Positions 1-7,345 are shown, counted from the first letter of the stretch. The stretch: DNA of 14,551 bases from RI-283 sp964487925 (GCA_964487925.1 CAZASZ010000051.1:1-14551), one strand, 5' to 3'. The notes: generated from the letters alone by a model not told the origin. Numbers and translations: made by a program.

Positions 1-81
1 CGCTCGCCGGAAAGCGGCTTTAAAGTTTTTTAATAGGGGATTTTAAATCCCGCGCGTTTAGGCGGCAATGTTGCTTTTACG

Positions 82-182
82 CCCTCTCCCCTTGAGGGGG
101 AGAGGGTTGGGGTGAGGGGTGAAGGCTCCGAGGTTGTTTCATGAGCCCTCACCCTAACCCTCTCCCAGTTTTGGGAGAGGGG
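82..182. repeat. Intergenic inverted repeat of the GGGAGAGGG type
   Basis: Two arms face each other. The left arm (82-118) reads CCCTCTCCCC, then GGGGGAGAGGGTTGGGGTGA. The right arm (146-182) reads CCCTCACCCTAACCCTCTCC and ends in GGGAGAGGGG. The arms are near reverse complements, and each also folds on itself: CCCTCTCCCC with GGGGGAGAGGG, and CCTCTCCC with GGGAGAGG around a short loop. Very similar CCCTCACCC(T/C)AACCCTCTCCC elements are common between genes in many beta- and gammaproteobacteria (general knowledge, not searched here). Function is unknown. It could be a REP-like non-autonomous element or a transcription barrier upstream of nhaA. The sequence shows no target duplication around it. 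Confidence 0.75.
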
Positions 183-263
183 ACAATCGGCCGTATGGCC
201 GATCAATCCGGCTTTTAGCCGTAACCCAATATTCACATCACTTGCCCTCAGGCATGCGCAGCT

Positions 264-272
264 TGCTATGAT
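264..272 (+). promoter_or_regulatory. Candidate extended -10 promoter of nhaA
   Basis: TGCTATGAT matches an extended -10 element (TGn followed by TATGAT, 5 of 6 to TATAAT). A weak -35, TTGCCC at 242-247, lies 19 bases upstream. The -10 hexamer ends at 272 and the nhaA ATG begins at 279, so initiation 6-7 bases downstream would fall on the start codon itself. No Shine-Dalgarno sequence precedes the ATG, which fits a leaderless transcript. This is inference from consensus matching only. Confidence 0.35.
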
Positions 273-278
273 GGCCTC

Positions 279-1643
279 ATGTCAGTGAAAATCTATCCTA
301 ACGGAAAAGAATACGTCGCACCCTGGGAGAAGGCCTTCAACCGGGTATTGGACCCTCTCGAGGAATTCATCCATCGCCAGACCACCAGCGGCGTATTGCT
401 GATGTTGTGCGCCGTCGCGGCCTTGATCATTGCCAACAGTCCGCTGCAGGCGGCCTATTTTCATCTGCTGGAAACGCCGTTTACGATCGGTCTGCCCGGT
501 CTTCAACTATCCAAGTCGGTCCATCACTGGATTAACGACGGCCTCATGGCCATGTTCTTCTTCGTGATCGGCCTGGAACTCAAGCGTGAGATTCTGGTTG
601 GCGAACTCGCGAACTTCAGGCAGGCCATGCTGCCGGTCATCGCCGCGATCGGCGGCATGCTGGTCCCCGCACTGATTTACGTGGGCATAAACCCCGAGGG
701 CGATGCCTTCCAGGGTTGGGGGATACCGATTGCGACCGACATCGCCTTTGCGCTGGGGACGCTGGCGCTACTCGGAGACCGCATCCCGAAGAGCCTGCTG
801 ACCTTTTTGGTGGCCTTGGCCATTGTCGACGACCTTGGCGCCGTCGTGGTCATCGCTCTGGCCTATACCGAGACCCTCAATTATACGGCGTTGATTGTCG
901 CGGGCATCGTGCTTTTCGTGTTGGTTTCGCTGAACCTGGGTGGCATTCGACGCCCTTTGCCCTACATGCTGCTGGGTATCGTGCTTTGGGTCGCGATGCT
1001 CAAGAGCGGTGTGCACGCGACGCTTGCCGGAGTATTCCTGGCCTTTACGATCCCGATGCGGCCTAAAATTGACTCCGATCTGTTCCTAACCCATATCAGC
1101 GAAGTCATCGATCAGATTCGACTTTCCTGCCGGCGCGAACAGGACATCTTCAGGAACAGTGAGCTTTTTGCGCGCATACGCTCCTTGGGTGAGGGGGTAC
1201 AGCGGGCGACGGCGCCGGCTCAAGTCCTCGAACACCGGCTGCACTTGCCATCCGCCTATCTGGTGATTCCAATCTTTTCTTTGGCCAACGCGGGCATCCC
1301 GATCGACTGGGGCGCACTGGGCGACGTCTTCCAGCATCCCGTCGCAATGGGGGTCGGCGCGGGACTCGTACTCGGCAAGCTGATCGGGATCGCGGGATTC
1401 ACCTGGTGCGCGGTACGGATAGGCGTGACAACGTTGCCCAAAGACCTTCGCTTCGGTCACATCATCGGTGTCGGACTCATGGGCGGCATCGGCTTCACAA
1501 TGTCCATTTTCATCGCCGAACTCGGTTTCGCCCACGCCCCCCAAGACCTGCTTATGGCCAAGACCGGGATACTCATGGCCTCGTTCGTGGCCGGTACGAC
1601 TGGCTTTATCTGGCTCTACCGACTGGCGCGGTGCCCCGAGTAG
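279..1643 (+). CDS. nhaA: Na+/H+ antiporter NhaA
   Basis: An inner-membrane secondary transporter that exchanges cytoplasmic Na+ (or Li+) for periplasmic H+, in sodium and alkaline pH homeostasis. The 454-residue protein carries family signatures: FFFVIGLELKRE (93-104), IATDIAFALG (151-160) and FLVALAIVDDLGAVVV (176-191). Asp154, Asp184 and Asp185 correspond to E. coli Asp133, Asp163 and Asp164 (ion-binding site), and Lys367 in VLGKLIGI corresponds to Lys300. C-terminal helices include GLMGGIGFTMSIFIA (399-413). It is longer than E. coli NhaA (388 aa) because of a hydrophilic N-terminus of about 35 residues and a charged segment at about 262-322 with many Arg/Glu. The long form is common in proteobacteria. 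The ATG at 279 is the best start; there is no visible SD and no closer upstream in-frame start. It appears monocistronic and converges on the EamA gene. Confidence 0.95.
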   Translation: MSVKIYPNGKEYVAPWEKAFNRVLDPLEEFIHRQTTSGVLLMLCAVAALIIANSPLQAAYFHLLETPFTIGLPGLQLSKSVHHWINDGLMAMFFFVIGLELKREILVGELANFRQAMLPVIAAIGGMLVPALIYVGINPEGDAFQGWGIPIATDIAFALGTLALLGDRIPKSLLTFLVALAIVDDLGAVVVIALAYTETLNYTALIVAGIVLFVLVSLNLGGIRRPLPYMLLGIVLWVAMLKSGVHATLAGVFLAFTIPMRPKIDSDLFLTHISEVIDQIRLSCRREQDIFRNSELFARIRSLGEGVQRATAPAQVLEHRLHLPSAYLVIPIFSLANAGIPIDWGALGDVFQHPVAMGVGAGLVLGKLIGIAGFTWCAVRIGVTTLPKDLRFGHIIGVGLMGGIGFTMSIFIAELGFAHAPQDLLMAKTGILMASFVAGTTGFIWLYRLARCPE

Positions 1644-1679
1644 GGCATATCGACAACGCGAGTGGCCGTCGATACGCCC
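1643..1679. terminator. Stem-loop between convergent nhaA and EamA genes
   Basis: The left arm GGGCATATCGAC (1643-1654) begins on the last base of the nhaA stop codon. The right arm is GTCGATACGCCC (1668-1679). The arms pair over 12 bp with one A/C mismatch around a 13-base loop. It sits in the 45-base space between two convergent genes, where a bidirectional terminator would be expected. No T-run follows on either strand, so intrinsic termination is not certain. Confidence 0.45.
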
Positions 1680-1688
1680 ATCCCCGCT

Positions 1689-2618
1689 TTACGCCAGTGG
1701 CGTTCGCTTTTTACGCCCGAGCATCATGATTCCCAATATGACGCAGGCGGCCCCGATCATCTGCATGATGGATACCGGTTCGTCGAGCAGAGCCGCCGCC
1801 ATGGCGATCGTTGCGATGGGGCCGAGGGATCCGATGATCGAGGTGTGACTTGCCCCGATGCGATGGATCGCGGCCGCCAGCAGGAGCGCCGGGATCACGG
1901 TCGAGAATATGGCCATGGCGGCGCCGTATCCATACACGGCGGCCGGTTGTTGGTTCAGATCGCTGACATCCCGTAAGACAAAAAACTGAATCATGGCCGC
2001 GATCGAGGAAACGATCATGGCATAGGCCGTGAATCGTCTTGCCCCGATCCGTGGGATGACCTCGCCGCTGCCAACCAGGAAGGTCGCATAGGTCAGCGTA
2101 GAGCCGAATACCAGCGCGGAGCCGAGCAACACGTTGCCTTCAGCGATCCTGAGATCATGTCCTATCGCCAGAGCGACTCCGGAATAGCTAACGAACAAGG
2201 CCAGGTAGGTGTTTTTGTGAATGGGCTTGTCCAGGAAGATCGCGGACAGGATCACGACCATTGTCGGATAGATGAACAGGACCAGTCTCTCCAGGCCGGC
2301 GCTGATATGAAGCAATCCCAGGAAATCGAGCAGCGAGGAAAGGTAGTAGCCGATAAGGCCCAACAGTGTTACGGCGATCATGTCGCGGATCGCCATGGGC
2401 GATCGCGTCTTGAGTTCTTCTCTGAGCGCGATGATCACGAAAAACGGCAGCGCGAAACTCATGCGCAGCATCAGCAAGGTCACGGCATCGACGTCGTAGG
2501 TATAGGCGAGCTTGACGAAGATCGCCTTGGCCGAAAATCCCAGCGCTGCGCCAACCGCAAGCAATATCCCGACGAAGGGCGGGCCGTGTTCGTGATGGGG
2601 CTGGTTTGACGCGCGCAT
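1689..2618 (-). CDS. EamA/DMT-superfamily permease
   Basis: A predicted inner-membrane transporter of the drug/metabolite transporter superfamily. Its 309 residues contain ten hydrophobic segments in two EamA repeats, at about 14-148 (opening PFVGILLAVGAALGFSAKAI) and about 163-300 (LGSALVFGSTLTYATFLVG onward). The second repeat ends in the typical LDEPVSIMQMIGAACVILG. A basic tail (RKKRTPLA) follows the last helix. Family members export amino acids, metabolites or drugs; the substrate cannot be told from sequence. The ATG at 2616-2618 has a strong SD, GGAGGAG, six bases upstream. That SD lies inside a perfect 10-bp inverted repeat and is preceded by a long structured leader, described separately. 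It converges on nhaA. The next gene on the same strand is about 380 bases upstream, so it is probably transcribed alone. Confidence 0.9.
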   Translation of the reverse strand: MRASNQPHHEHGPPFVGILLAVGAALGFSAKAIFVKLAYTYDVDAVTLLMLRMSFALPFFVIIALREELKTRSPMAIRDMIAVTLLGLIGYYLSSLLDFLGLLHISAGLERLVLFIYPTMVVILSAIFLDKPIHKNTYLALFVSYSGVALAIGHDLRIAEGNVLLGSALVFGSTLTYATFLVGSGEVIPRIGARRFTAYAMIVSSIAAMIQFFVLRDVSDLNQQPAAVYGYGAAMAIFSTVIPALLLAAAIHRIGASHTSIIGSLGPIATIAMAAALLDEPVSIMQMIGAACVILGIMMLGRKKRTPLA

Positions 2619-2657
2619 GTATTACTCCTCCCGTTTCGGGTTTTTGCGGAGTAATAC
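2619..2657 (-). promoter_or_regulatory. RBS-sequestering hairpin of the EamA gene
   Basis: On the transcribed strand the order is GTATTACTCC (2657-2648), a 19-base middle, GGAGTAATAC (2628-2619), then the ATG. The two arms are perfect 10-bp reverse complements. The middle contains its own CCCG-AAA-CGGG mini-hairpin. The SD (GGAGGAG) lies across the base of the inner hairpin and the start of the right arm, so folding would hide it. This predicts translational repression, or, if read as DNA, an operator dyad. The inverted repeat is directly visible; the role is inferred. Confidence 0.6.
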
Positions 2658-2796
2658 GGAATGCTGCTAAGGGCACTGCGACATGCGGTATTCTCCGCAA
2701 TCGCTGTGTCTTCTGGTTAATGGTTCAGGGGGTTAGACGAGACGGATCGCGGCGGATGGCAGAAGGTCTAGCCAAGGTTTTAGTGCATGCCGCAGT
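2619..2796 (-). ncRNA. Structured 5' leader of the EamA gene, candidate riboswitch-like element
   Basis: Two further pairings lie upstream of the RBS hairpin. TTGCGGAGAATAC (2700-2688) pairs with GTATTACTCCGCAA (2657-2644) over 13 bp with a single bulged A. It competes for the strand that otherwise pairs with the SD region. Further 5', ACTGCGGCATGC (2796-2785) pairs with GCATGTCGCAGT (2686-2675) over 12 bp with one G-U pair. This helix crosses the anti-sequestering one, so the two would exclude each other or form a pseudoknot. A weaker helix, GGCTAGAC (2773-2766) with GTCTAACC (2738-2731), and CTTCTG with CAGAAG lie inside. The arrangement resembles an aptamer plus translational expression platform. 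I do not recognise a known riboswitch class. Repeated half-sites for a DNA-binding regulator are the alternative. Confidence 0.4.
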
Positions 2797-2999
2797 CGCT
2801 GATTCATGGCTGCATTATGCCTCGACTCCGTCCTCACGTGCAATCACCCAGCCTCACTGATCGAGGTAGGCGAACAGGGGGAATCCTGATACCTATTATG
2901 GATATTTCGGTTGATTACCAGACAAAAAATAATCCTAATAAATATACCCTGAATTCCTATCTATCAGTTACCGCCCTATAGGGGGGATGACGTCCAGGG
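2797..2999. other. Rest of the EamA-phosphoesterase intergenic region, partly AT-rich
   Basis: Apart from the candidate promoter at 2814-2843, I see no convincing gene here. From about 2890 to 2975 the base composition turns AT-rich (for example ACAAAAAATAATCCTAATAA at about 2922-2941), unlike the surrounding GC-rich coding DNA. A short palindrome, CCCTATAGGG, sits at 2974-2983, just past the phosphoesterase stop codon on the minus strand. It lacks an adjacent T-run, so it is not a convincing terminator. A 64-codon open frame at 2787-2981 has no RBS and no recognisable product. Confidence 0.5.
2814..2843 (-). promoter_or_regulatory. Weak candidate promoter for the EamA leader
   Basis: On the minus strand TTGCAC (2843-2838) and CATAAT (2819-2814) are separated by 18 bases. 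CATAAT matches the -10 consensus at 5 of 6 positions; the -35 matches only TTG. If used, it would start a leader of about 190 bases that contains every helix listed for the EamA leader. Confidence 0.25.
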
Positions 3000-4483
3000 T
3001 TATTGGAAGGCGCAAACCAGACTGTTCGCAGCGCCGTCTCGCTCGTTCAGCGGTTTGAGGTTGAAGCGGACCTCCAATGTCTTGAGGATCGACAGGGTAT
3101 CGTAGGGCGTGTGGTCGATATAGTGTCTCCGTGCCAGCGGTGACAGTATCAGTGTGGGGACCCGCGTCCCCGGTCCCCATTCATCCCTTACCGGCGGCGG
3201 CACGTGATCCCAGCGTCCGCCATTTTCGTCATAGGTCACGATGATGGCCGTTTTGGCCCAATACGGACTCTTGTAGATCGCTTCGACAAGCCCTTCTACA
3301 TGTTTTTGTCCGGCTAGCAGACTCGCATAACCCGGATGTTCGTTGTCCCTGCCGATGGGTTTGATGAAGCTGACCGTCGGCAACGCTCCATTATTCAGGT
3401 CCTCGATGAATCGGGCCTCATCCTGCAAATGGGCGTGGCGGCTGGTCTGCAGGGGGCGCAGCCAGCCTTCGCGATCAAACGGGGCGTAGCGAGTAAAATA
3501 GGCGAAGGGCTGGTGATGATACTGAAAGCCCTTCGCCCGTCCCTCCAGGGCCGCCTGCCAGCCACCCGCATACCAACGCCAGGAGATTCCTTTTTCGTCA
3601 AGGCGGTTGCCGATTGTTGGCGTATATCCCGGTTGTCTGGGGTCACTATTATTAATTGCCCTGAGCAATTGTTCAGCGGGTATGCCTTTGGGATGCGGTC
3701 CTTGGGCGGGGAAGGTCGTGTTGACGACATAATGGCCGTCGCGCGTCAGATTACCATCCATCAGGCGTTTGCTCCCGACATCCCATCGGGAGACGAAACG
3801 GGCAGTATTCGGCGTGGGTTGCGCCCAAACCGGAGGGACTGCGGCAATCAGGAATTGGTGATTCAGGAACGATCCTCCATAGGCGGCATGGAAGAAGTGG
3901 TCCGCGAGCGTGTATTCCTTTGCCCAACGCCCCATGGGCAGCTGACGAGCGTCGTAATAGGACATGACCAGACTGCCGTTATCGCTCCAAGTGACGAATT
4001 TATCGTTGCGGCGTGTGCCCGCTTCGAGGACGCCGTTGCCGATTTGTAGTTGTTCGGTATAGAAGCGGTGCACGATGTCCCTGCTGCGACCATCCGCTGG
4101 GAGGAAATGACCTAGATCATAGGGGCGGACCGGGAGGCCCGCCGGGATCGAGGGACGTTTTTCCGATGCCGGCAACGTCGTTAGCGGGCGGCTCAGGCGG
4201 TCGAGTTGTTTGGTTGCCCCCTGATCAATCGCTTGCGCGATGCCGTCGNNNNNNNNNNNNNNNNNNNNNNNNNNNNNNNNNNNNNNNNNNNNNNNNNNNN
4301 NNNNNNNNNNNNNNNNNNNNNNNNNNNNNNNNNNNNNNNNNNNNNNNNGCCGTCGAAGCTCCAGTTTTCCTGAAAGACGATGACGAAGTGCTCGATACCG
4401 CTTAGAGGGCCAGGGTGCATCGAACCGGGATCGCAGGCCGTGTCTGCCCGGACCGGAAGGGTGGCTAGGAGTAGGGCGAACAC
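3000..4483 (-). CDS. Exported phosphoesterase, AcpA/phospholipase C family (interrupted by assembly gap)
   Basis: A predicted secreted or periplasmic acid phosphatase or phospholipase C-type phosphoesterase. The N-terminal part reads (V)FALLLATLPVRADTACDPG, a signal-peptide-like stretch, then IEHFVIVFQENWSFDG. After the gap come DGIAQAIDQG, FVTWSDNGSLVMSYYDA, AAYGGSFLNHQFLIAAVPP and, near the C-terminus, TYDENGGRWDHVPPP and GPGTRVPTLILSP. By analogy with Francisella AcpA, Glu and Asn of ENWSFD, Ser of GGSFLNH, and Asp-Glu of YDENGG form the metal and nucleophile site. The parts before and after the 100 N are in different frames, because the N run length is arbitrary. The visible coding sums to about 460 residues, near family size. 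The GTG at 4481-4483 is the only standard in-frame start nearby. Codons further upstream would add LRRWPALP, a better signal-peptide n-region, but have no start codon. PhzF lies 73 bases upstream. Confidence 0.85.
4249..4348. other. Assembly gap (100 N) inside the phosphoesterase gene
   Basis: There are exactly 100 N, a common placeholder size. GCCGTCG occurs on both edges (4242-4248 and 4349-4355). To keep the coding frame, the true missing length must leave remainder 2 when divided by 3; 100 does not. Joining the edges on the shared 7 bases gives an in-frame SFDGIAQ. The family normally has about eight residues of the LYGxFPGA type here, which would mean about 23 missing bases. Confidence 0.9.
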
Positions 4484-4556
4484 GGGTAACGCGGGCCACC
4501 TTCGTAGTGAGCGGTGGCAAAGTCGCGGGAAATGAGGGTTGGACTTGGTGCGCGCC

Positions 4557-5336
4557 TCAGACGTGGATTCGTCCTTCGAGATAAAGCGCCGCCTGACCCG
4601 AGATCAATACGCGATCGCCGCAGAGTTCGCAACGCAGCTCGCCTCCACGTTTCGAGAGCTGACGGGCGGTAAACTTTTGTTTGCCAAGTTTTTCGGCCCA
4701 ATAGGGGGCAAGTGTACAGTGAGATGACCCGGTCACCGGATCCTCGTCGATTCCATAGTTGGGTGCGAACAGGCGACTGACAAAGTCGCAGTTGTGGCCG
4801 GGCGCGGTCACGATGAACGCCCCGCCTCTCAGTGTCTTCAACCTGGCAAGGTCCGGTGTAAGGGTACGGATCTCGTCTTCATTCTCAAAGACCAACAGGT
4901 AGTTCGCCGAGTGCAGGACCTCGATCGGTGTAAGATGGAAAGACTCGAGCAGGCCCTCCGGTGGAGAGCAGGGCACGGCGGGTGTCGATGGGAAATCCAG
5001 CGTGAGCCAGTCGCCTGCGCGCCGCACTTGCAAGTCTCCGCTGCTGGAATGAAAGTTGACCGGCGAATCACCATAATCGAGGCGGTGGAACAAAACCCAG
5101 GCAGCGGCCAGGGTGGCATGACCGCAAAGCTCGACCTCCACGGTTGGAGTAAACCAGCGAATATGAAAGTGGTCTTCCCGGCGGACGAAGAAGGCTGTCT
5201 CGGAGAGATTGTTTTCGGCCGCAATCTGTTGCAGCAGCGCATCCTCTGGCCAGCTCTTTAACGGGCAAACTGCGGCCGGGTTGCCGCGAAACATCTGGTC
5301 GGTAAAGGCGTCGACCTGATAGATGGGCTGGGACAT
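4557..5336 (-). CDS. PhzF-family isomerase/epimerase-like protein
   Basis: A cytoplasmic member of the PhzF family, which shares the diaminopimelate epimerase fold and includes the phenazine-pathway isomerase PhzF. The 259 residues show the two-lobed pattern. Lobe 1 has YQVDAFTDQMFRGNPAAV (6-23), NLSETAFF (43-50; Glu46 matches the catalytic Glu45 of PhzF) and ELCGHATLAAAW (69-80; His73). Lobe 2 has RLFAPNYGIDEDPVTGSSHC (188-207), with Asp199 and the glycine/serine phosphate-binding-like turn. No phenazine genes are nearby, so a phenazine role is not supported; most family members have unknown substrates. The ATG at 5334-5336 is preferred over the GTG immediately before it, because AAGGAGG lies eight bases ahead. 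The stop is 73 bases before the phosphoesterase start, and the sulfotransferase gene ends 74 bases upstream. Confidence 0.9.
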   Translation of the reverse strand: MSQPIYQVDAFTDQMFRGNPAAVCPLKSWPEDALLQQIAAENNLSETAFFVRREDHFHIRWFTPTVEVELCGHATLAAAWVLFHRLDYGDSPVNFHSSSGDLQVRRAGDWLTLDFPSTPAVPCSPPEGLLESFHLTPIEVLHSANYLLVFENEDEIRTLTPDLARLKTLRGGAFIVTAPGHNCDFVSRLFAPNYGIDEDPVTGSSHCTLAPYWAEKLGKQKFTARQLSKRGGELRCELCGDRVLISGQAALYLEGRIHV

Positions 5337-5410
5337 CACTGCGCCCTCCTTCGACGAGTTATTGTGCCAGTTTAGACCTGCATCCGGACTTTGACCAGTG
5401 GTCGCTCACC

Positions 5411-7345
5411 TCAGTCTTCATAGCCAAAGCGTTTGGCCCAAGGTTCGAGCAGAGGTAGTACGTCCGCCATTTGATCGCGATATCGCTGCCAGCGAAAATG
5501 CGCGCTGCGATAGATGGGTTGTGAGACCTGCCAGTAGCTTGGGATCCGGACATGGCCACGCTCCCGTGCCCTTTGGTCGAAGTGCATGAGATCTGGATGC
5601 CACGGTTGCTCGAGAAAATCCAGGATTCCACGCACGGTCCCCTCGAAGTCGTCGACCAGGTCTTCGTAGCGGTATGGGTGACAGTCTATTGGCAGAACAG
5701 AACGGTAGTGATACCAGAGATCCATAACCCGGTCGTAGAGCAGGGCGCCGTCCTCCACGGTGTAGAAATTAGAATTGGCCAGGTTGGAAACAAACGACTG
5801 CATAAAACAACTGAGTACGACATCGCACGGATGGCGAATGGAGAAGATGAAGCGCGCCTCGGGAAACAACCAGTGACATATGCCGGCCCAAATGAGGTTA
5901 AGCGGCAGCTTGTCGACGATCAGAGAGCCCTGACCGGGTTCGGTGTATTGGCCTGCGATCGATAGGTAGTGCGTGCGTAGTTGCCGCCACTGATCGGTCG
6001 TAAGGTTTGCCAACGCTTTTAGGTCGTTGCCGGTCATGCGCTCGATTTCGCGCTGAATGCCGGACAGGACCGGGCGTTCCTCCATGACCTGGATATTCGG
6101 GTGGCAATTAAGCACCCGGTCGACCAAGGTGGTTCCAGAGCGTGGGAAGCCGACAATGAAAACCGGAGTGACGTCGATAGTATCTCTCGGATATGTCCGC
6201 CACGTGGACACCCACGCGGATGTGAACGTCGCACGCATCGAGGTGATTTTTTGGTGATAAGCCGTCTTGTTTTCATCGCGAGCATTCTGGGCGATTGCCA
6301 GTGCCGCATTGCCCCGTTTGAAATGCTCGAAAGCGGCTTTGTGGTTGCCTAATGCATCGGCCAGCCTGCCGAGTTCGAAGTAGGCCCCTTGGGCCTCGTT
6401 CGGGTCGTTTGGGATATCCATGGCTGATAGTAGGGCGTAGCCTTCCTCGACACGTTCGGTGCGGCGAAAGATTGAAGCCAGGACAGTAGTCGCCAGGACA
6501 CGGGCCTGGGATGCGTTGTTCGCGTCTTGCTCCAGAACCTCTCTAGCGAGTTGTTCGGCATCTTCGAGCTTCTCAACCATCTCATAGGTGTCGCAGAGCA
6601 GCGCCTTGGCCTCGCTTCGTTGAGGACCGGCCTGGATGGCCTTTTGCAGCCAATCGATGGCCTCGTCCATATTTCCTTGGGCACGATGGGTAATGCCGGT
6701 ATACCAGTACGCGTCATAACAGCCAGGATCCCGCGCAATCACTTCGAGATAGTTCGCCATGGCAGCATCGATGTCGCCTTGTTTTCGCAGCGCGATGCCC
6801 AGTTGTAGGTACGCCCCGGCATAGTCGGGCATGCGGTCGATGAGTCGACGGCAGTAGCGGATGAAGTCCGGTGTTTGGCCCAGCTGTTCCATGGTATGCC
6901 CGAATAGTGTGAGGGTCTCGTATTGATCCGGCCGGATATCCAGTACGTGCTGGTAATGTGCTCGAGCCTGCTCCAGGTCACCTCGTGCGCGCATCAAGTC
7001 TGCGAGGCGGCGATGCGCCTCCGCGAGTTTAGGGTCGGTCTCAATGGCGTGTCGATAGCTTTCGATAGCGCCATCTATTTGCGAGAGGTTTTCAAGGGTG
7101 ACGCCATACTCATAATGCAGTCTGGCATTGTCTGGCATGACATCAATGGCTTGAGTTAGGTATTGCCGGGACTGTTCCCAGTCTTGTCCGATGCCTGCGA
7201 CCCGGGCTGCGAGATGGAGCGCTTCAAGACTTTTTGGCTCATTTTTCAGCAGTTCGTCGAGGCCCTGTTTGGCGGCCTTCAGGTCCCTTTTCTCGAACAG
7301 CCGTTGAGCTGACAGATAAGCATTATTTGCGTCGTTATTCATCAT
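5411..7345 (-). CDS. TPR-repeat sulfotransferase, downstream paralog
   Basis: The 644-residue cytoplasmic protein joins an N-terminal TPR array (about 5-350) to a C-terminal PAPS-dependent sulfotransferase domain (about 393-640). TPR units are seen as W/L-G-Y-A-P patterns ending in P-D/P-x, for example LEQARAHYQHVLDIRPDQYE (124-143) and MDEAIDWLQKAIQAGPQ (226-242). The sulfotransferase domain has VGFPRSGTTLVD (398-409; 5'-phosphosulfate loop), MEERP (421-425), VDKLPLN (477-483) and IRHPCDVVLSCFMQSF (503-518; 3'-phosphate-binding Arg and Ser). It would move a sulfuryl group from PAPS to an unknown acceptor. Its structure closely matches the gene immediately upstream, and the two are 43 bases apart, so they are probably cotranscribed tandem duplicates. 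The SD is weak. Two ATG codons are adjacent at the start (7343-7345 and 7340-7342). Confidence 0.9.
   Translation of the reverse strand: MMNNDANNAYLSAQRLFEKRDLKAAKQGLDELLKNEPKSLEALHLAARVAGIGQDWEQSRQYLTQAIDVMPDNARLHYEYGVTLENLSQIDGAIESYRHAIETDPKLAEAHRRLADLMRARGDLEQARAHYQHVLDIRPDQYETLTLFGHTMEQLGQTPDFIRYCRRLIDRMPDYAGAYLQLGIALRKQGDIDAAMANYLEVIARDPGCYDAYWYTGITHRAQGNMDEAIDWLQKAIQAGPQRSEAKALLCDTYEMVEKLEDAEQLAREVLEQDANNASQARVLATTVLASIFRRTERVEEGYALLSAMDIPNDPNEAQGAYFELGRLADALGNHKAAFEHFKRGNAALAIAQNARDENKTAYHQKITSMRATFTSAWVSTWRTYPRDTIDVTPVFIVGFPRSGTTLVDRVLNCHPNIQVMEERPVLSGIQREIERMTGNDLKALANLTTDQWRQLRTHYLSIAGQYTEPGQGSLIVDKLPLNLIWAGICHWLFPEARFIFSIRHPCDVVLSCFMQSFVSNLANSNFYTVEDGALLYDRVMDLWYHYRSVLPIDCHPYRYEDLVDDFEGTVRGILDFLEQPWHPDLMHFDQRARERGHVRIPSYWQVSQPIYRSAHFRWQRYRDQMADVLPLLEPWAKRFGYED

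Noticed and set aside
30..236. Minus-strand open frame of 68 codons
   Set aside because: It is mainly translation of the GGGAGAGGG inverted repeat, a low-complexity artefact.
716..1066. Overlapping open frames within nhaA, and similar antisense frames across the other genes
   Set aside because: They are shadows of GC-rich coding sequence with no family motifs, while the main frames carry intact conserved motifs.
2619..2860. A known riboswitch class (TPP, cobalamin, SAM, guanidine) in the EamA leader
   Set aside because: I looked for the characteristic conserved motifs of these classes by eye and did not find them. An Rfam scan would be decisive.
2787..2981. Small plus-strand open frame of 64 codons
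   Set aside because: It has no SD and no recognisable product, it covers the candidate promoter region, and its composition changes sharply within the frame.
4349..4520. An open frame continuing the phosphoesterase C-terminal part upstream through the N run to 4520
   Set aside because: Its residues upstream of the gap match nothing in the family, whereas another frame gives the expected IEHFVIVFQENWSFDG and a signal peptide. The continuity is an artefact of the arbitrary 100-N length.
5337..5339. GTG start for the PhzF-family gene
   Set aside because: The ATG immediately after it has the better spacing (eight bases) from AAGGAGG.
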